Shown: positions 33,745-41,502 of the stretch, piece by piece | Layout: every line of letters begins with the position of its first letter | Numbering within the stretch: position 1 is the first letter of the stretch | From: an uncultured Lachnospiraceae bacterium | Lineage (GTDB): Bacteria > Bacillota > Clostridia > Lachnospirales > Lachnospiraceae | Reading direction: 5' to 3' | Assembly: GCA_947626435.1 (NCBI GenBank) | Contig: CANQSB010000006.1 | Location: 62,001 to 126,000 of the forward strand | Length of the DNA stretch: 64,000 nucleotides | Translations under genes and position numbers: made by a program | Notes under the pieces: model-generated | What the model saw: the letters and a program-made list of their open reading frames with translations, nothing else | What the model was told of the DNA's origin: nothing | Databases searched by the model: none

Positions 33745-34653
33745 CTATATTTCCACCCGCTTCATATAATATCCAAAGCACCCGCTGTACACGCCCCGCC
33801 TTATCTCCTCATGCATTCTCGCCTCGGCATTTTCAAAGCCCTCAAAGCCAAACATCTCGGCTATCCTGCGCTCGCGCTCATAATATGTGCCGGGTACGCC
33901 AAGATAATATTCTATGTCTGACTTTTCCACTCTTTTCTCCGCGACATGGATATCCTGTCCTTTCTCCTTTTCAGGCTCCGTTCCAAACGGATAGCAAAAC
34001 AAAAGGAGCTGGCGATAATTATAATACGAATGGAGCACAAACGAATTGGAGCCAAGGTTATGATACTTCTCGGTAAGCACAATCAAATCCTTTGGCTTTA
34101 TAAGTATTGACTGCGCCTCGGGGAAAATATGTACCTGCGGATAAGTCGACAAAAGCTGCGTCCATTTGTCCTCCTTGAGGCTGCCTATCTCATCACCCGC
34201 GGAAGCCTTTGCGGAAGGCTTACCATTTATTGAATTTTTATCTGCCCTTGACACCGTCACAGCTTTTGTATGCTCTTGTATATCGTATGGAGCCGCCGCA
34301 CCATCAGACTGCTGCCTTTCCTTTATTCTCGCCGCTATTATGTCCGACTGCTCACGCAGGACGCATTTCCCCATTTTTGTGCCGTACAGCGGTATCTCTA
34401 CCCCAAGACAGTCCTTAAAGCTTACCTCTCGCGTCCAGCTAAGCTTTTCCATTCCATGGCCTTTTTTGACCGGCACCTCGCCCAGCAGGCACCTTTCGCC
34501 AAGGCAATTGAGCGCAAACACCTTGCAGCTTGAGCCGCACTGTGTCGGCACTCCGCGCAGACCTATGCTTATTCCATCACTTTCAACCCGCAGAAAGCCT
34601 AAATTCCTTTCCTTTTTGTCACCATTCATATAATCAATATAAAAAAACTGCAT
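33745..34653 (-). CDS. Uncharacterised protein (possibly DUF6128-type)
   Basis: 302 residues, soluble. The N-terminal 100 residues are beta-rich (MQFFYIDYMNGDKKERNLGF, GISIGLRGVPTQCG). A low-complexity linker (115-170) follows. The C-terminal 130 residues carry the distinctive IFPEAQSILIKPKDLIVL, SFVLHSYYNYRQLLLF and DIEYYLGVPGTYYERERRIAEMFGFEGFE, which I associate with a Lachnospiraceae family named DUF6128; this label is from memory. No function is known. It converges on the radical-SAM gene across the 24-base repeat. Confidence 0.72.
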   Translation of the reverse strand: MQFFYIDYMNGDKKERNLGFLRVESDGISIGLRGVPTQCGSSCKVFALNCLGERCLLGEVPVKKGHGMEKLSWTREVSFKDCLGVEIPLYGTKMGKCVLREQSDIIAARIKERQQSDGAAAPYDIQEHTKAVTVSRADKNSINGKPSAKASAGDEIGSLKEDKWTQLLSTYPQVHIFPEAQSILIKPKDLIVLTEKYHNLGSNSFVLHSYYNYRQLLLFCYPFGTEPEKEKGQDIHVAEKRVEKSDIEYYLGVPGTYYERERRIAEMFGFEGFENAEARMHEEIRRGVYSGCFGYYMKRVEI

Positions 34654-34733
34654 AAAAAATCCCCCCGTCGCGCCATCAAATTATTACTTGGAATAATCTA
34701 ATGTATGTCCACAAATCGGGGGGTATGACAATT

Positions 34734-35819
34734 TTACTGCACCGAATCAATATATTTCATATAATTGACGACCATCAACGCCATCTTGAAGGTAAGCGCA
34801 TCGTCAAATTTCCTTATGTCCAGCCCTGTCGCCTGGTGGAGCTTCTCTATCCTGTAGACAAGCGTGTTCCTATGGACAAAAAGCTGCCTTGAAGTCTCGG
34901 AAACATTCAGGTTGTTGTCGAAAAATTTCTGGACCGTAGTAAGCATTTCATCGTCTATGCTTTCCGGTATGCCGTCGCCAAATATCTCATTGATGAATAT
35001 GCGGCACAGATTGATGGGAAGCTGGTAAATCAGGCGTCCTATGCCAAGCATGTTGTAAGCCGTAATCGACTTTTCCGCATAAAAGATTTTGCCCACATCA
35101 AGCGCAAGCTTTGCCTCTTTGTACGACTTCGATACCTCCTTTAGCTCGGAAACTATCGTGCCGTAAGCTACCTTGGCAATCAGCATGCCCTCCGTATTGA
35201 GCATATCCACTATGACCTGCGCCGTCTGCTCTATCTCGGCATACGCTTCGTTGCTCCTGACTTCTTTGACAAGAATAATATTTTTCTGCTCCACCGCCGT
35301 AATAAAGCATCCCTGCTGCTCACCAAAAATATTTTTCATGAGCTCCATGGCAATATTATCCCTGTCGTTCTGCGCCTCAATCAGATAGACGACGCGCGGC
35401 GTCTCACAATTTATATGAAGCTTTTTTGCGCGGTTGTAAATATCAACCAGAAGCAAATTGTCCAGCAGTAAATTTTGAAAGAAGTTATTTTTGTCAAAAT
35501 GCTCTTTGTACGCTATTATGAGATTTTGAAGCTGGCTTACGGCTATCTTGCCCACCATATAGGCATCGGCGCTCGTGCCCTTTGCAATCAGCACATATGC
35601 AACCTCGCGCTCCTCAATTACCTTGAGCATATGATATCCGTTCACTATCTGGCTGTCAGCAGGCGACTCGATAAAACCCGCCACCAAGTCGCTTATCAAC
35701 TCCTCGCTGTCAAAGGTAGAAGCTACAGGCATACCCTCAACATCCACAACACACAGGTCTACCCTCGTAATGCTTTTCAACTCGTCTATGCTCGTCTGAA
35801 TAACCTGATTTGAAATCAT
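34734..35819 (-). CDS. PucR/CdaR-type transcriptional regulator
   Basis: 361 residues. The N-terminal 120 residues resemble a sugar-diacid or small-ligand sensing domain. The GGDEF-like middle runs about 160-260. The C-terminal HTH_30 domain (about 300-355) has TVQKFFDNNLNVSETSRQLFVHRNTLVYRIEKLHQATGLDIR, the PucR signature in two parts. It probably activates genes for sugar acid or purine use; here it lies directly downstream of the MsmK/UgpC ATPase gene, behind a strong terminator. A G-rich ribosome site precedes the ATG. Confidence 0.87.
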   Translation of the reverse strand: MISNQVIQTSIDELKSITRVDLCVVDVEGMPVASTFDSEELISDLVAGFIESPADSQIVNGYHMLKVIEEREVAYVLIAKGTSADAYMVGKIAVSQLQNLIIAYKEHFDKNNFFQNLLLDNLLLVDIYNRAKKLHINCETPRVVYLIEAQNDRDNIAMELMKNIFGEQQGCFITAVEQKNIILVKEVRSNEAYAEIEQTAQVIVDMLNTEGMLIAKVAYGTIVSELKEVSKSYKEAKLALDVGKIFYAEKSITAYNMLGIGRLIYQLPINLCRIFINEIFGDGIPESIDDEMLTTVQKFFDNNLNVSETSRQLFVHRNTLVYRIEKLHQATGLDIRKFDDALTFKMALMVVNYMKYIDSVQ

Positions 35820-35850
35820 TGATATCCCCCATTTTCAATATATTAAAACA

Positions 35851-35879
35851 GCCCCCGACACCATACATATGTCGGGGGC
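35851..35879 (-). terminator. Intrinsic terminator after the MsmK/UgpC ATPase gene
   Basis: GCCCCCGACA (35851-35860) pairs with TGTCGGGGGC (35870-35879); on the minus strand it is followed by TGTTTTAATA. A strong, classical terminator. Confidence 0.85.
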
Positions 35880-35897
35880 TTTGTATGCCAGTGCAGA

Positions 35898-37010
35898 CTA
35901 GTTTGTGATAATCTTCTCTGTCTCTTTGTCGAATACATGAATCTTCTCAACATCGATAGCAAATTTAACCTTGTCGCCGGGTCTTGCCGTAGTCCTCGGG
36001 TCAACTCGCGCTGTGATAGGGAACTCAGCCAAATCAGCATACAGGAATACTTCTGCACCGAGAAGCTCATATACACGAATAGTCGTCTCAAATGTGCTGT
36101 CAGCCTTAGCCTCAACCATCATCTGTGAATCATAAATATCCTCCGGTCTGATACCGAATGTAACAACCTTGCCGTTGTAACCGCCGTCGATTACTTTCTT
36201 AGACTTAGCGGGAGGAAGACCGATTGAAAGTCCGCCAACCTTTAAGTAAGCCGTATCACCCTTAACCTCTACTGTAGCGTCAATGAAGTTCATCTGCGGA
36301 GAACCCATGAATCCGGCTACGAATAAGTTCTGAGGTTTCTCATATAAGTTCTGAGGTGTGTCAACCTGCTGAACAACGCCGTCCTTCATAACTACGATAC
36401 GCGTACCAAGCGTCATAGCCTCTGTCTGGTCATGTGTAACATAGATGATTGTAGTGCCGAGTCTCTGATGAAGCTTAGCAATCTCGATACGCATCTGTAC
36501 ACGAAGCTTGGCATCCAAGTTTGAAAGAGGCTCGTCCATAAGGAATACCTTAGGATTACGAACGATTGCGCGTCCCATGGCAACACGCTGTCTCTGACCG
36601 CCTGACAAAGCCTTGGGCTTTCTGTCGAGGAGCTTTGTTAAGTCAAGGATTTTAGCCGCTTCCTTAACCATCTTGTCGATTTCAGCCTTGGGAACCTTTC
36701 TAAGCTTAAGACCGAATGCCATATTGTCATATACTGACATATGAGGATAAAGAGCGTAGTTCTGGAATACCATCGCGATATCTCTGTCCTTAGGCTCTAC
36801 ATCGTTTACTACTCTGTCGCCGATTTTCAGCTCGCCTGAAGAAATATCCTCAAGTCCTGCTATCATACGGAGTGTTGTAGACTTACCGCATCCGGAAGGT
36901 CCTACGAAGATGATGAACTCCTTGTCAGCGATTTCAAGGTTGAAGTTCTTAACAGCTTCAAAGCCGTTAGGATATACCTTGCAAACATTCTTTAAAGATA
37001 AACTTGCCAT
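35898..37010 (-). CDS. ugpC: Carbohydrate ABC transporter ATPase (MsmK/UgpC/MalK type)
   Basis: 370 residues. Walker A GPSGCGKST, Q-loop FQNYALYPH, signature LSGGQRQRVAMGRAI, Walker B VFLMDEPLSNLD, and His of THDQTEA. A C-terminal TOBE/regulatory region (240-370) includes FGIRPEDIYD. This class is a shared ATPase that powers several sugar importers; no permease or binding-protein gene is nearby, as expected for a multitask MsmK. Its codons are more biased to the optimal set than those of neighbouring genes, suggesting high expression. GGAGG lies close to the ATG. Confidence 0.92.
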   Translation of the reverse strand: MASLSLKNVCKVYPNGFEAVKNFNLEIADKEFIIFVGPSGCGKSTTLRMIAGLEDISSGELKIGDRVVNDVEPKDRDIAMVFQNYALYPHMSVYDNMAFGLKLRKVPKAEIDKMVKEAAKILDLTKLLDRKPKALSGGQRQRVAMGRAIVRNPKVFLMDEPLSNLDAKLRVQMRIEIAKLHQRLGTTIIYVTHDQTEAMTLGTRIVVMKDGVVQQVDTPQNLYEKPQNLFVAGFMGSPQMNFIDATVEVKGDTAYLKVGGLSIGLPPAKSKKVIDGGYNGKVVTFGIRPEDIYDSQMMVEAKADSTFETTIRVYELLGAEVFLYADLAEFPITARVDPRTTARPGDKVKFAIDVEKIHVFDKETEKIITN

Positions 37011-37123
37011 TTTTAATGCCTCCCAAATTAATATTTTGAATTTATAAGATGATATTAGTATAAAGTAAATTTTATCAAAATGCTATGCCACAATTAAACA
37101 AAGTTTTTTGTCCTCATATGTAA

Positions 37124-37158
37124 AAATTGCTTATCAACAATATATTGATAAGCAATTT
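37124..37158 (-). terminator. Intrinsic terminator after the YesL-like gene
   Basis: AAATTGCTTATCAA (37124-37137) pairs with TTGATAAGCAATTT (37145-37158); 14 bp with a 7-base loop, T-rich flank. It could also work on the plus strand. Confidence 0.75.
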
Positions 37159-37222
37159 GTCTAATAGTTTATATATTTAATATACATATTGACTAATTTT
37201 TCGCCTCTAATCTGCAGCAACA

Positions 37223-38053
37223 TTATGCCTGTCCGTCTCCGTTTTCCGCTTCCTCTATGCTTTTGTTTATCTCTGTAGCCCCGCTTATTTTGGCGGCTTC
37301 ACCTGTTTCCGAAGCCTCACTTATTTCAGCAGCTTCACCCGTTTCCGAAGCCTCGATTATTTCAGCGGCTCCCTCCGTCTGTGCCGTTTCCTGCTCCTCC
37401 ACTGATATATCTTCGGCTTTCTCCCCTTCCTGTGCCTGTCCGTCCATATACATGCCCTCATACTTTCCAAACACCCTCATAAGCAGAAATGACTGAAAAT
37501 AAATCACAAGCCCCAGCGCGAGCAATACCGTCGCAGGCAGAATCTGCGGCACGAAAATCACCAGCGCTATGGGCAGAGCGCAGACTACCACAAGCAGAAA
37601 CGATGTCGGCAGATGCGCAAGCGCCATTAAAATCGAATTTTTCAAAGTATTTTTAACCGTATTGGTATAGCGCGCCTGCATTGGGAAGACATACGCCGCC
37701 CCCATGGCAAAAACCACCGTCACTACAAGCATCATTATTCGCATATTGCTGCTGAACGCTATGCCGGAAAAAAGCACGATACGGTAGTCCGCCACTATGA
37801 CTCCAACTATCACCAGCATAATAATCCAAAGTATGGTTGACTGCTTGAAGTTGTCCTTAAACGAGTGCCAAAAGCCTTTCAATATATAGCTTTCCTCGTT
37901 CTTTACCATTTTGTAGCCCATATAGTAGGCTGCCGTAAGCGCCGCCCCCGCGGTAAAAATCGGGATGGAAAATATTATAACTATGCAATTTAAAATCATA
38001 ATGTCCGCGACCTTGTTCAAAAAATTCATCAGCGGACTGTCAAGCTTAAACAT
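37223..38053 (-). CDS. YesL/DUF624-family membrane protein
   Basis: 276 residues. Five or six hydrophobic helices in the first 190 residues (ADIMILNCIVIIFSIPIFT, STILWIIMLVIVGVIV). The W-H-S-F-K-x-N motif (GFWHSFKDNFKQS) is typical of YesL, often linked to carbohydrate uptake operons. The C-terminal 70 residues are acidic with imperfect ETGEAAEISEAS repeats, unusual for the family. GGAGG lies nine bases upstream. It precedes the MsmK ATPase gene with a terminator between, so linkage to sugar transport is circumstantial. Confidence 0.82.
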   Translation of the reverse strand: MFKLDSPLMNFLNKVADIMILNCIVIIFSIPIFTAGAALTAAYYMGYKMVKNEESYILKGFWHSFKDNFKQSTILWIIMLVIVGVIVADYRIVLFSGIAFSSNMRIMMLVVTVVFAMGAAYVFPMQARYTNTVKNTLKNSILMALAHLPTSFLLVVVCALPIALVIFVPQILPATVLLALGLVIYFQSFLLMRVFGKYEGMYMDGQAQEGEKAEDISVEEQETAQTEGAAEIIEASETGEAAEISEASETGEAAKISGATEINKSIEEAENGDGQA

Positions 38054-38071
38054 AACGGAACAACCTCCAAA

Positions 38072-39325
38072 CTAAACAAAACTTTTGTATACCTGCTCAT
38101 AATTTCTCTGCAGCTTCTGATATGTGGTAAGCGCCGCATCGGCTTTCTGCGAAGCCTTTTCGATTATCTCGTTATAATTTTTGAGGAACGTGTCAGCCAC
38201 TATGCCGTCATATTTTCCTGAAATTATGCCCTCGTTCAAATCGTTTATAATCTCCTCGTCAGTATAAGCAGGTCTGTACGGCTTCTTTTTGCGCGAGTTT
38301 ACCACCGACTCCGCTACCTGGAGAATAGCCTGCCTTGTATCCATCACGCCGCCCTTTAAGCCGTTTGGATAGCCTGAGCCGTCAAAGCGCTCATGGTGCG
38401 CCGTAGCTATCGCCACAATTTTGTCGGAAATCATGCCCTTCAGGGTCTTGCCCGTTATTTCGACGTGCGTGCGGATAAGGTTCTTCTCCTCATCGCTCAG
38501 CACTCTTGGCGCGTTCAGAAGCTCCTTCGGCATCTTGAGCATACCTATATCATGGAGCAGCGCCGCATAGTAAATCTCGTTTTTGTCAACCTCGCTTATG
38601 CGCATTTTGCGTCCGAGCTCCCTGCATATATATATGATTGCCGTCGTGTTTGAAACGATTTCCTCATTCTTTAAACCGGTGCAGTACATAAGCATTTTGA
38701 GGTATTTGTCTTTCTCGTCGTCGGACAAAAGCACATATTCCAGGCTGTCATAAAAATCATCCTTATAGCTTACGTCGCGCAGCTTGGTGATAATGCCGTA
38801 TTTATTTATGGCTTCCTTTACCAGTTCGCACGCCTCGGGGTGGAATTTCGTCCCTGAATACTGGTCTATGACATTGTAATCAAACTTATCGCCAAACGCT
38901 TTCTGCCAGACGTCTATTATCTCGGCTACCTTCAAAACCTCCAGTTCAAAGCGGTAACGGTAATCGAGCTCCTTCGTCTTCGTATAGTCCACATGGTGAT
39001 AGAGTATCATCTTTGACTGCTCCTCAAGGGGCGAGAGATACTTCAAAAACAGATAGCCGTACACCGAATGGGGCTCCGGATTTTTTGCCTCATAAGTAAG
39101 CTGCATGCGCACGTCGTCAGTCTTGTACGCGCCTATGTCGTGAAGCATGGCAAGCACCATGAAATCCGCTATCTCGTACTTTTCATAACCGCCCCTGCAC
39201 TCAAGCATCCTTGACATAATGTAGCTTACGCGCCTGCTGTGGTGAGCCACGCCCTTGTTCATCAGCCTCAGCGTCTGATATATCAACAGACACATGTTTT
39301 TACTTGTAATATACTCTACCGCCAT
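38072..39325 (-). CDS. HD-GYP domain protein (probable cyclic-dinucleotide phosphodiesterase)
   Basis: 417 residues, two HD modules. The N-terminal HD (about 45-110) has AMLHDIGAYK and LYHHVDYT. The C-terminal HD-GYP (about 240-370) has LLHDIGMLKMP, HVEITGKTL, ATAHHERFDGSGYPNGLKG and the late ILQVAESV. HD-GYP proteins linearise c-di-GMP or cGAMP. The first HD retains its HD and HH metal ligands, so both could be active. There is no receiver or PAS domain, so input is unclear. It sits 18 bases upstream of the YesL-like gene. Confidence 0.87.
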   Translation of the reverse strand: MAVEYITSKNMCLLIYQTLRLMNKGVAHHSRRVSYIMSRMLECRGGYEKYEIADFMVLAMLHDIGAYKTDDVRMQLTYEAKNPEPHSVYGYLFLKYLSPLEEQSKMILYHHVDYTKTKELDYRYRFELEVLKVAEIIDVWQKAFGDKFDYNVIDQYSGTKFHPEACELVKEAINKYGIITKLRDVSYKDDFYDSLEYVLLSDDEKDKYLKMLMYCTGLKNEEIVSNTTAIIYICRELGRKMRISEVDKNEIYYAALLHDIGMLKMPKELLNAPRVLSDEEKNLIRTHVEITGKTLKGMISDKIVAIATAHHERFDGSGYPNGLKGGVMDTRQAILQVAESVVNSRKKKPYRPAYTDEEIINDLNEGIISGKYDGIVADTFLKNYNEIIEKASQKADAALTTYQKLQRNYEQVYKSFV

Positions 39326-39337
39326 TGCTTTTCCCTC

Positions 39338-39862
39338 CTAGTTTTTATGATTATTAATGACGCACTCCATCGGGGTGTACCTTATGCCGTCATTAGTTTC
39401 CTCCTCGTTCGTGTCGTAAAAACCGACCTTATGATAAAAGCCCACCGCATATGGAGCGGCGTTGACCGTCATGCGGCTGTAGCCTTCCTCGTTTAGCACG
39501 TAATCGCCCACATACTCTATGAGCTGCCTGCCTACGCCCATTTTGTGATATTTCCAGTCTACGAAAAGAAGCGAGATATGGGTGCGATTTCTCAGACTTA
39601 TCATGCCTATCATTTTGTTCTGCTCAAACGCGCCGAAAAGCTGGTACTCGCCCATTATAAACATTCTGTAGAGAACGGCGTCGTTGATAAACTCCTGAAA
39701 GCTCTGCACTCCCCTTGGCGTGTAATCCGCCGCCTCAAACAGCATAAACGTGCGCCACGCAAGCGACATGGCCTCCTCCCACTCGTCGCGCCACACCGGC
39801 CTGACAGTTATTTTTATCGGTTTTATTATATTATGACACGTCAATGTATGTCTGCTTTCCAT
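39338..39862 (-). CDS. GNAT-family N-acetyltransferase
   Basis: 174 residues. The acetyl-CoA loop KYHKMGVGRQLIEYV and the late NAAPYAVGFYHKVGF are typical GNAT motifs. Substrate unknown. The AGGAG site is 13 bases from the ATG, longer than usual; an in-frame start just downstream cannot be excluded. The gene lies in a same-strand run from the D-2-hydroxyacid dehydrogenase (26 bases upstream) to the HD-GYP gene (12 bases downstream). Confidence 0.82.
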   Translation of the reverse strand: MESRHTLTCHNIIKPIKITVRPVWRDEWEEAMSLAWRTFMLFEAADYTPRGVQSFQEFINDAVLYRMFIMGEYQLFGAFEQNKMIGMISLRNRTHISLLFVDWKYHKMGVGRQLIEYVGDYVLNEEGYSRMTVNAAPYAVGFYHKVGFYDTNEEETNDGIRYTPMECVINNHKN

Positions 39863-39888
39863 ATATGGTAGAAATCTCCTGATTGCTT

Positions 39889-40869
39889 TTATTGCACTTC
39901 GTTTTTAAGCTCAAGCCCCTTTTGGACGGCGTCGGCATTTTCAAGCGTGGTCTCTGCTATGGCGCGGACTGCCTCCTTTGTGAAAAATCCCATATGCGAG
40001 GTGATAAGCACGTTGGGAAAGGTCGACAGTCTCGCAAGGTTTTCATCGTCTATTATATCGTTAGAACGGTCCTCATAGAACACGCCGCCCTCCTCGTCAT
40101 ACACGTCAAGACCGACGCCCGCAAACTTTTTCTGCAGAAGCCCCTCTATCAAATCCTCAGTGCGTATCAAATCGCCGCGCGAGGTATTTATCAAAAATAC
40201 TCCGTCCTTCATAAGCTCTATGGTCTTTGCCTCCACTATATGCTTCGTTTCGGGCGTGAGTGGACAGTGGAGCGTGATGACGTCTGATTTTTTGAATACG
40301 TTTTCAATGGTGTCGTACGCTATGCCCAGCTTGTCGTTTGGATATGGGTCATAGGCGATTATCTCCATGCCAAAGCCCTTCAAAATGCGTATCATCGCCT
40401 GACCGATGCGCCCGGTGCCGATTACTCCCGCCGTCTTGCCATGCAGGTCTGTGCCCATAAGGCCGTTTATATTCATATTGAAGTCACGCGTCCTTGTAAA
40501 CGCCCTGTGAGTATGCCTGTTTACCGTAAGCAGCAGCGCCATCGCAAACTCCGCCACCGCCTCCGGCGAATAGCTTGGCACTCTCAACACATGGATACCG
40601 TTTTTAGCTGCCGCCTTGACGTCCACATTGTTGAAGCCCGCGCACCTTAACAGAATCGTCGTCACGCCCATCCGGGCGAGCTGCTCCGTCATGGCTTCGT
40701 TTATATAGTCATTTACGAATATGCACAGCGCGTCGTAGCCGTTTGCGAGCGGCACAGTCTCCGCGTTGCAGGGAACCTCAAAGAAACGGATTTCTATGCC
40801 GTAATCGCGGCTCATTGGTTCAAAATATATCCTGTCGTAGGGTTTTGTCGAGTAAAACGCAATTTTCAT
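39889..40869 (-). CDS. D-2-hydroxyacid dehydrogenase (D-lactate dehydrogenase-like)
   Basis: 326 residues. NAD-binding VIGTGRIGQAMIRILKGFG (about 150-168), the arginine in LINTSRGDLI, the glutamate in DVYDEEGG, and the catalytic His in ITSHMGFFTKEA. It matches the D-LDH subgroup, which reduces pyruvate to D-lactate; hydroxyisocaproate-type substrates are possible. It appears to start the run that continues with GNAT and HD-GYP. Confidence 0.9.
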   Translation of the reverse strand: MKIAFYSTKPYDRIYFEPMSRDYGIEIRFFEVPCNAETVPLANGYDALCIFVNDYINEAMTEQLARMGVTTILLRCAGFNNVDVKAAAKNGIHVLRVPSYSPEAVAEFAMALLLTVNRHTHRAFTRTRDFNMNINGLMGTDLHGKTAGVIGTGRIGQAMIRILKGFGMEIIAYDPYPNDKLGIAYDTIENVFKKSDVITLHCPLTPETKHIVEAKTIELMKDGVFLINTSRGDLIRTEDLIEGLLQKKFAGVGLDVYDEEGGVFYEDRSNDIIDDENLARLSTFPNVLITSHMGFFTKEAVRAIAETTLENADAVQKGLELKNEVQ

Positions 40870-41019
40870 CTTTCTGCCTCCATTATTTTAATTTGACGGC
40901 AATAATCCGGCAGCGCCGGGATTTTACCTTCAATAAATAATATTTTATGTAACAACGGCAGAAAGTATAGATTAATTATATCACATTTTTTTGAAGCGCG
41001 CCACATAAGCTGAAAAAAA

Positions 41020-41041
41020 GGCGCCGCTTTTGCGCGACACC
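41020..41041 (-). terminator. Intrinsic terminator after the HPr-like gene
   Basis: GGTGTCGC pairs with GCGGCGCC on the minus strand (41020-41041) and is followed by seven T residues. Clear intrinsic terminator. Confidence 0.8.
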
Positions 41042-41101
41042 CTGTATAACCAGTGCAACCGATTGTTAATCCGATGACTGCCTGCTCCGCGTCCGCTCAC
41101 A

Positions 41102-41356
41102 TTAGCTGCATATAAGAAACTTCTCCAGTGAATCAACTGCGTCAGCCTCGTCATTTCCGTCCGCGGATATTACCACGTTCATGCCCGCGGAGGGATTAAA
41201 AGCTATAATGCCCATAATGCTCTTGGCGTTAATCCTGTACTTATCGTACTCAAGCAGAACCTCGCTCTTGTATTGGCTGGCTATCTGCACTATCTCCGCC
41301 AACGGATGCTCATATTTTTTATCAATGTCCTTTACAGTCACTTCTCTTTTAATCAC
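41102..41356 (-). CDS. Crh-like HPr paralogue lacking His15
   Basis: 84 residues. It aligns without gaps to HPr, but GIHARP reads KYEHP: position 15 is Tyr (not the PTS phospho-His) and 17 is His (not Arg). Pro18 is kept. The regulatory serine is retained in AKSIMGIIAF, with Ser at exactly 46. Bacillus Crh similarly lacks His15 and acts only through Ser46-P and CcpA. The start is GTG at 41356 with GGAGGT six bases upstream; the TTG at 41374 would place that site inside. It lies alone before a strong terminator. Confidence 0.85.
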   Translation of the reverse strand: MIKREVTVKDIDKKYEHPLAEIVQIASQYKSEVLLEYDKYRINAKSIMGIIAFNPSAGMNVVISADGNDEADAVDSLEKFLICS

Positions 41357-41502
41357 CTTGATACCTCCGTACAATCGTCAAAACAAATATCTCAACTTAA
41401 AACTTAATCTTATGCTTATATCTTAAAACTATTCTATTTTCCGTCTTTTATATAAAAAAGTCAATATTTTTTTATAAATTTTGTTCAAAAAATTTATTTC
41501 TT

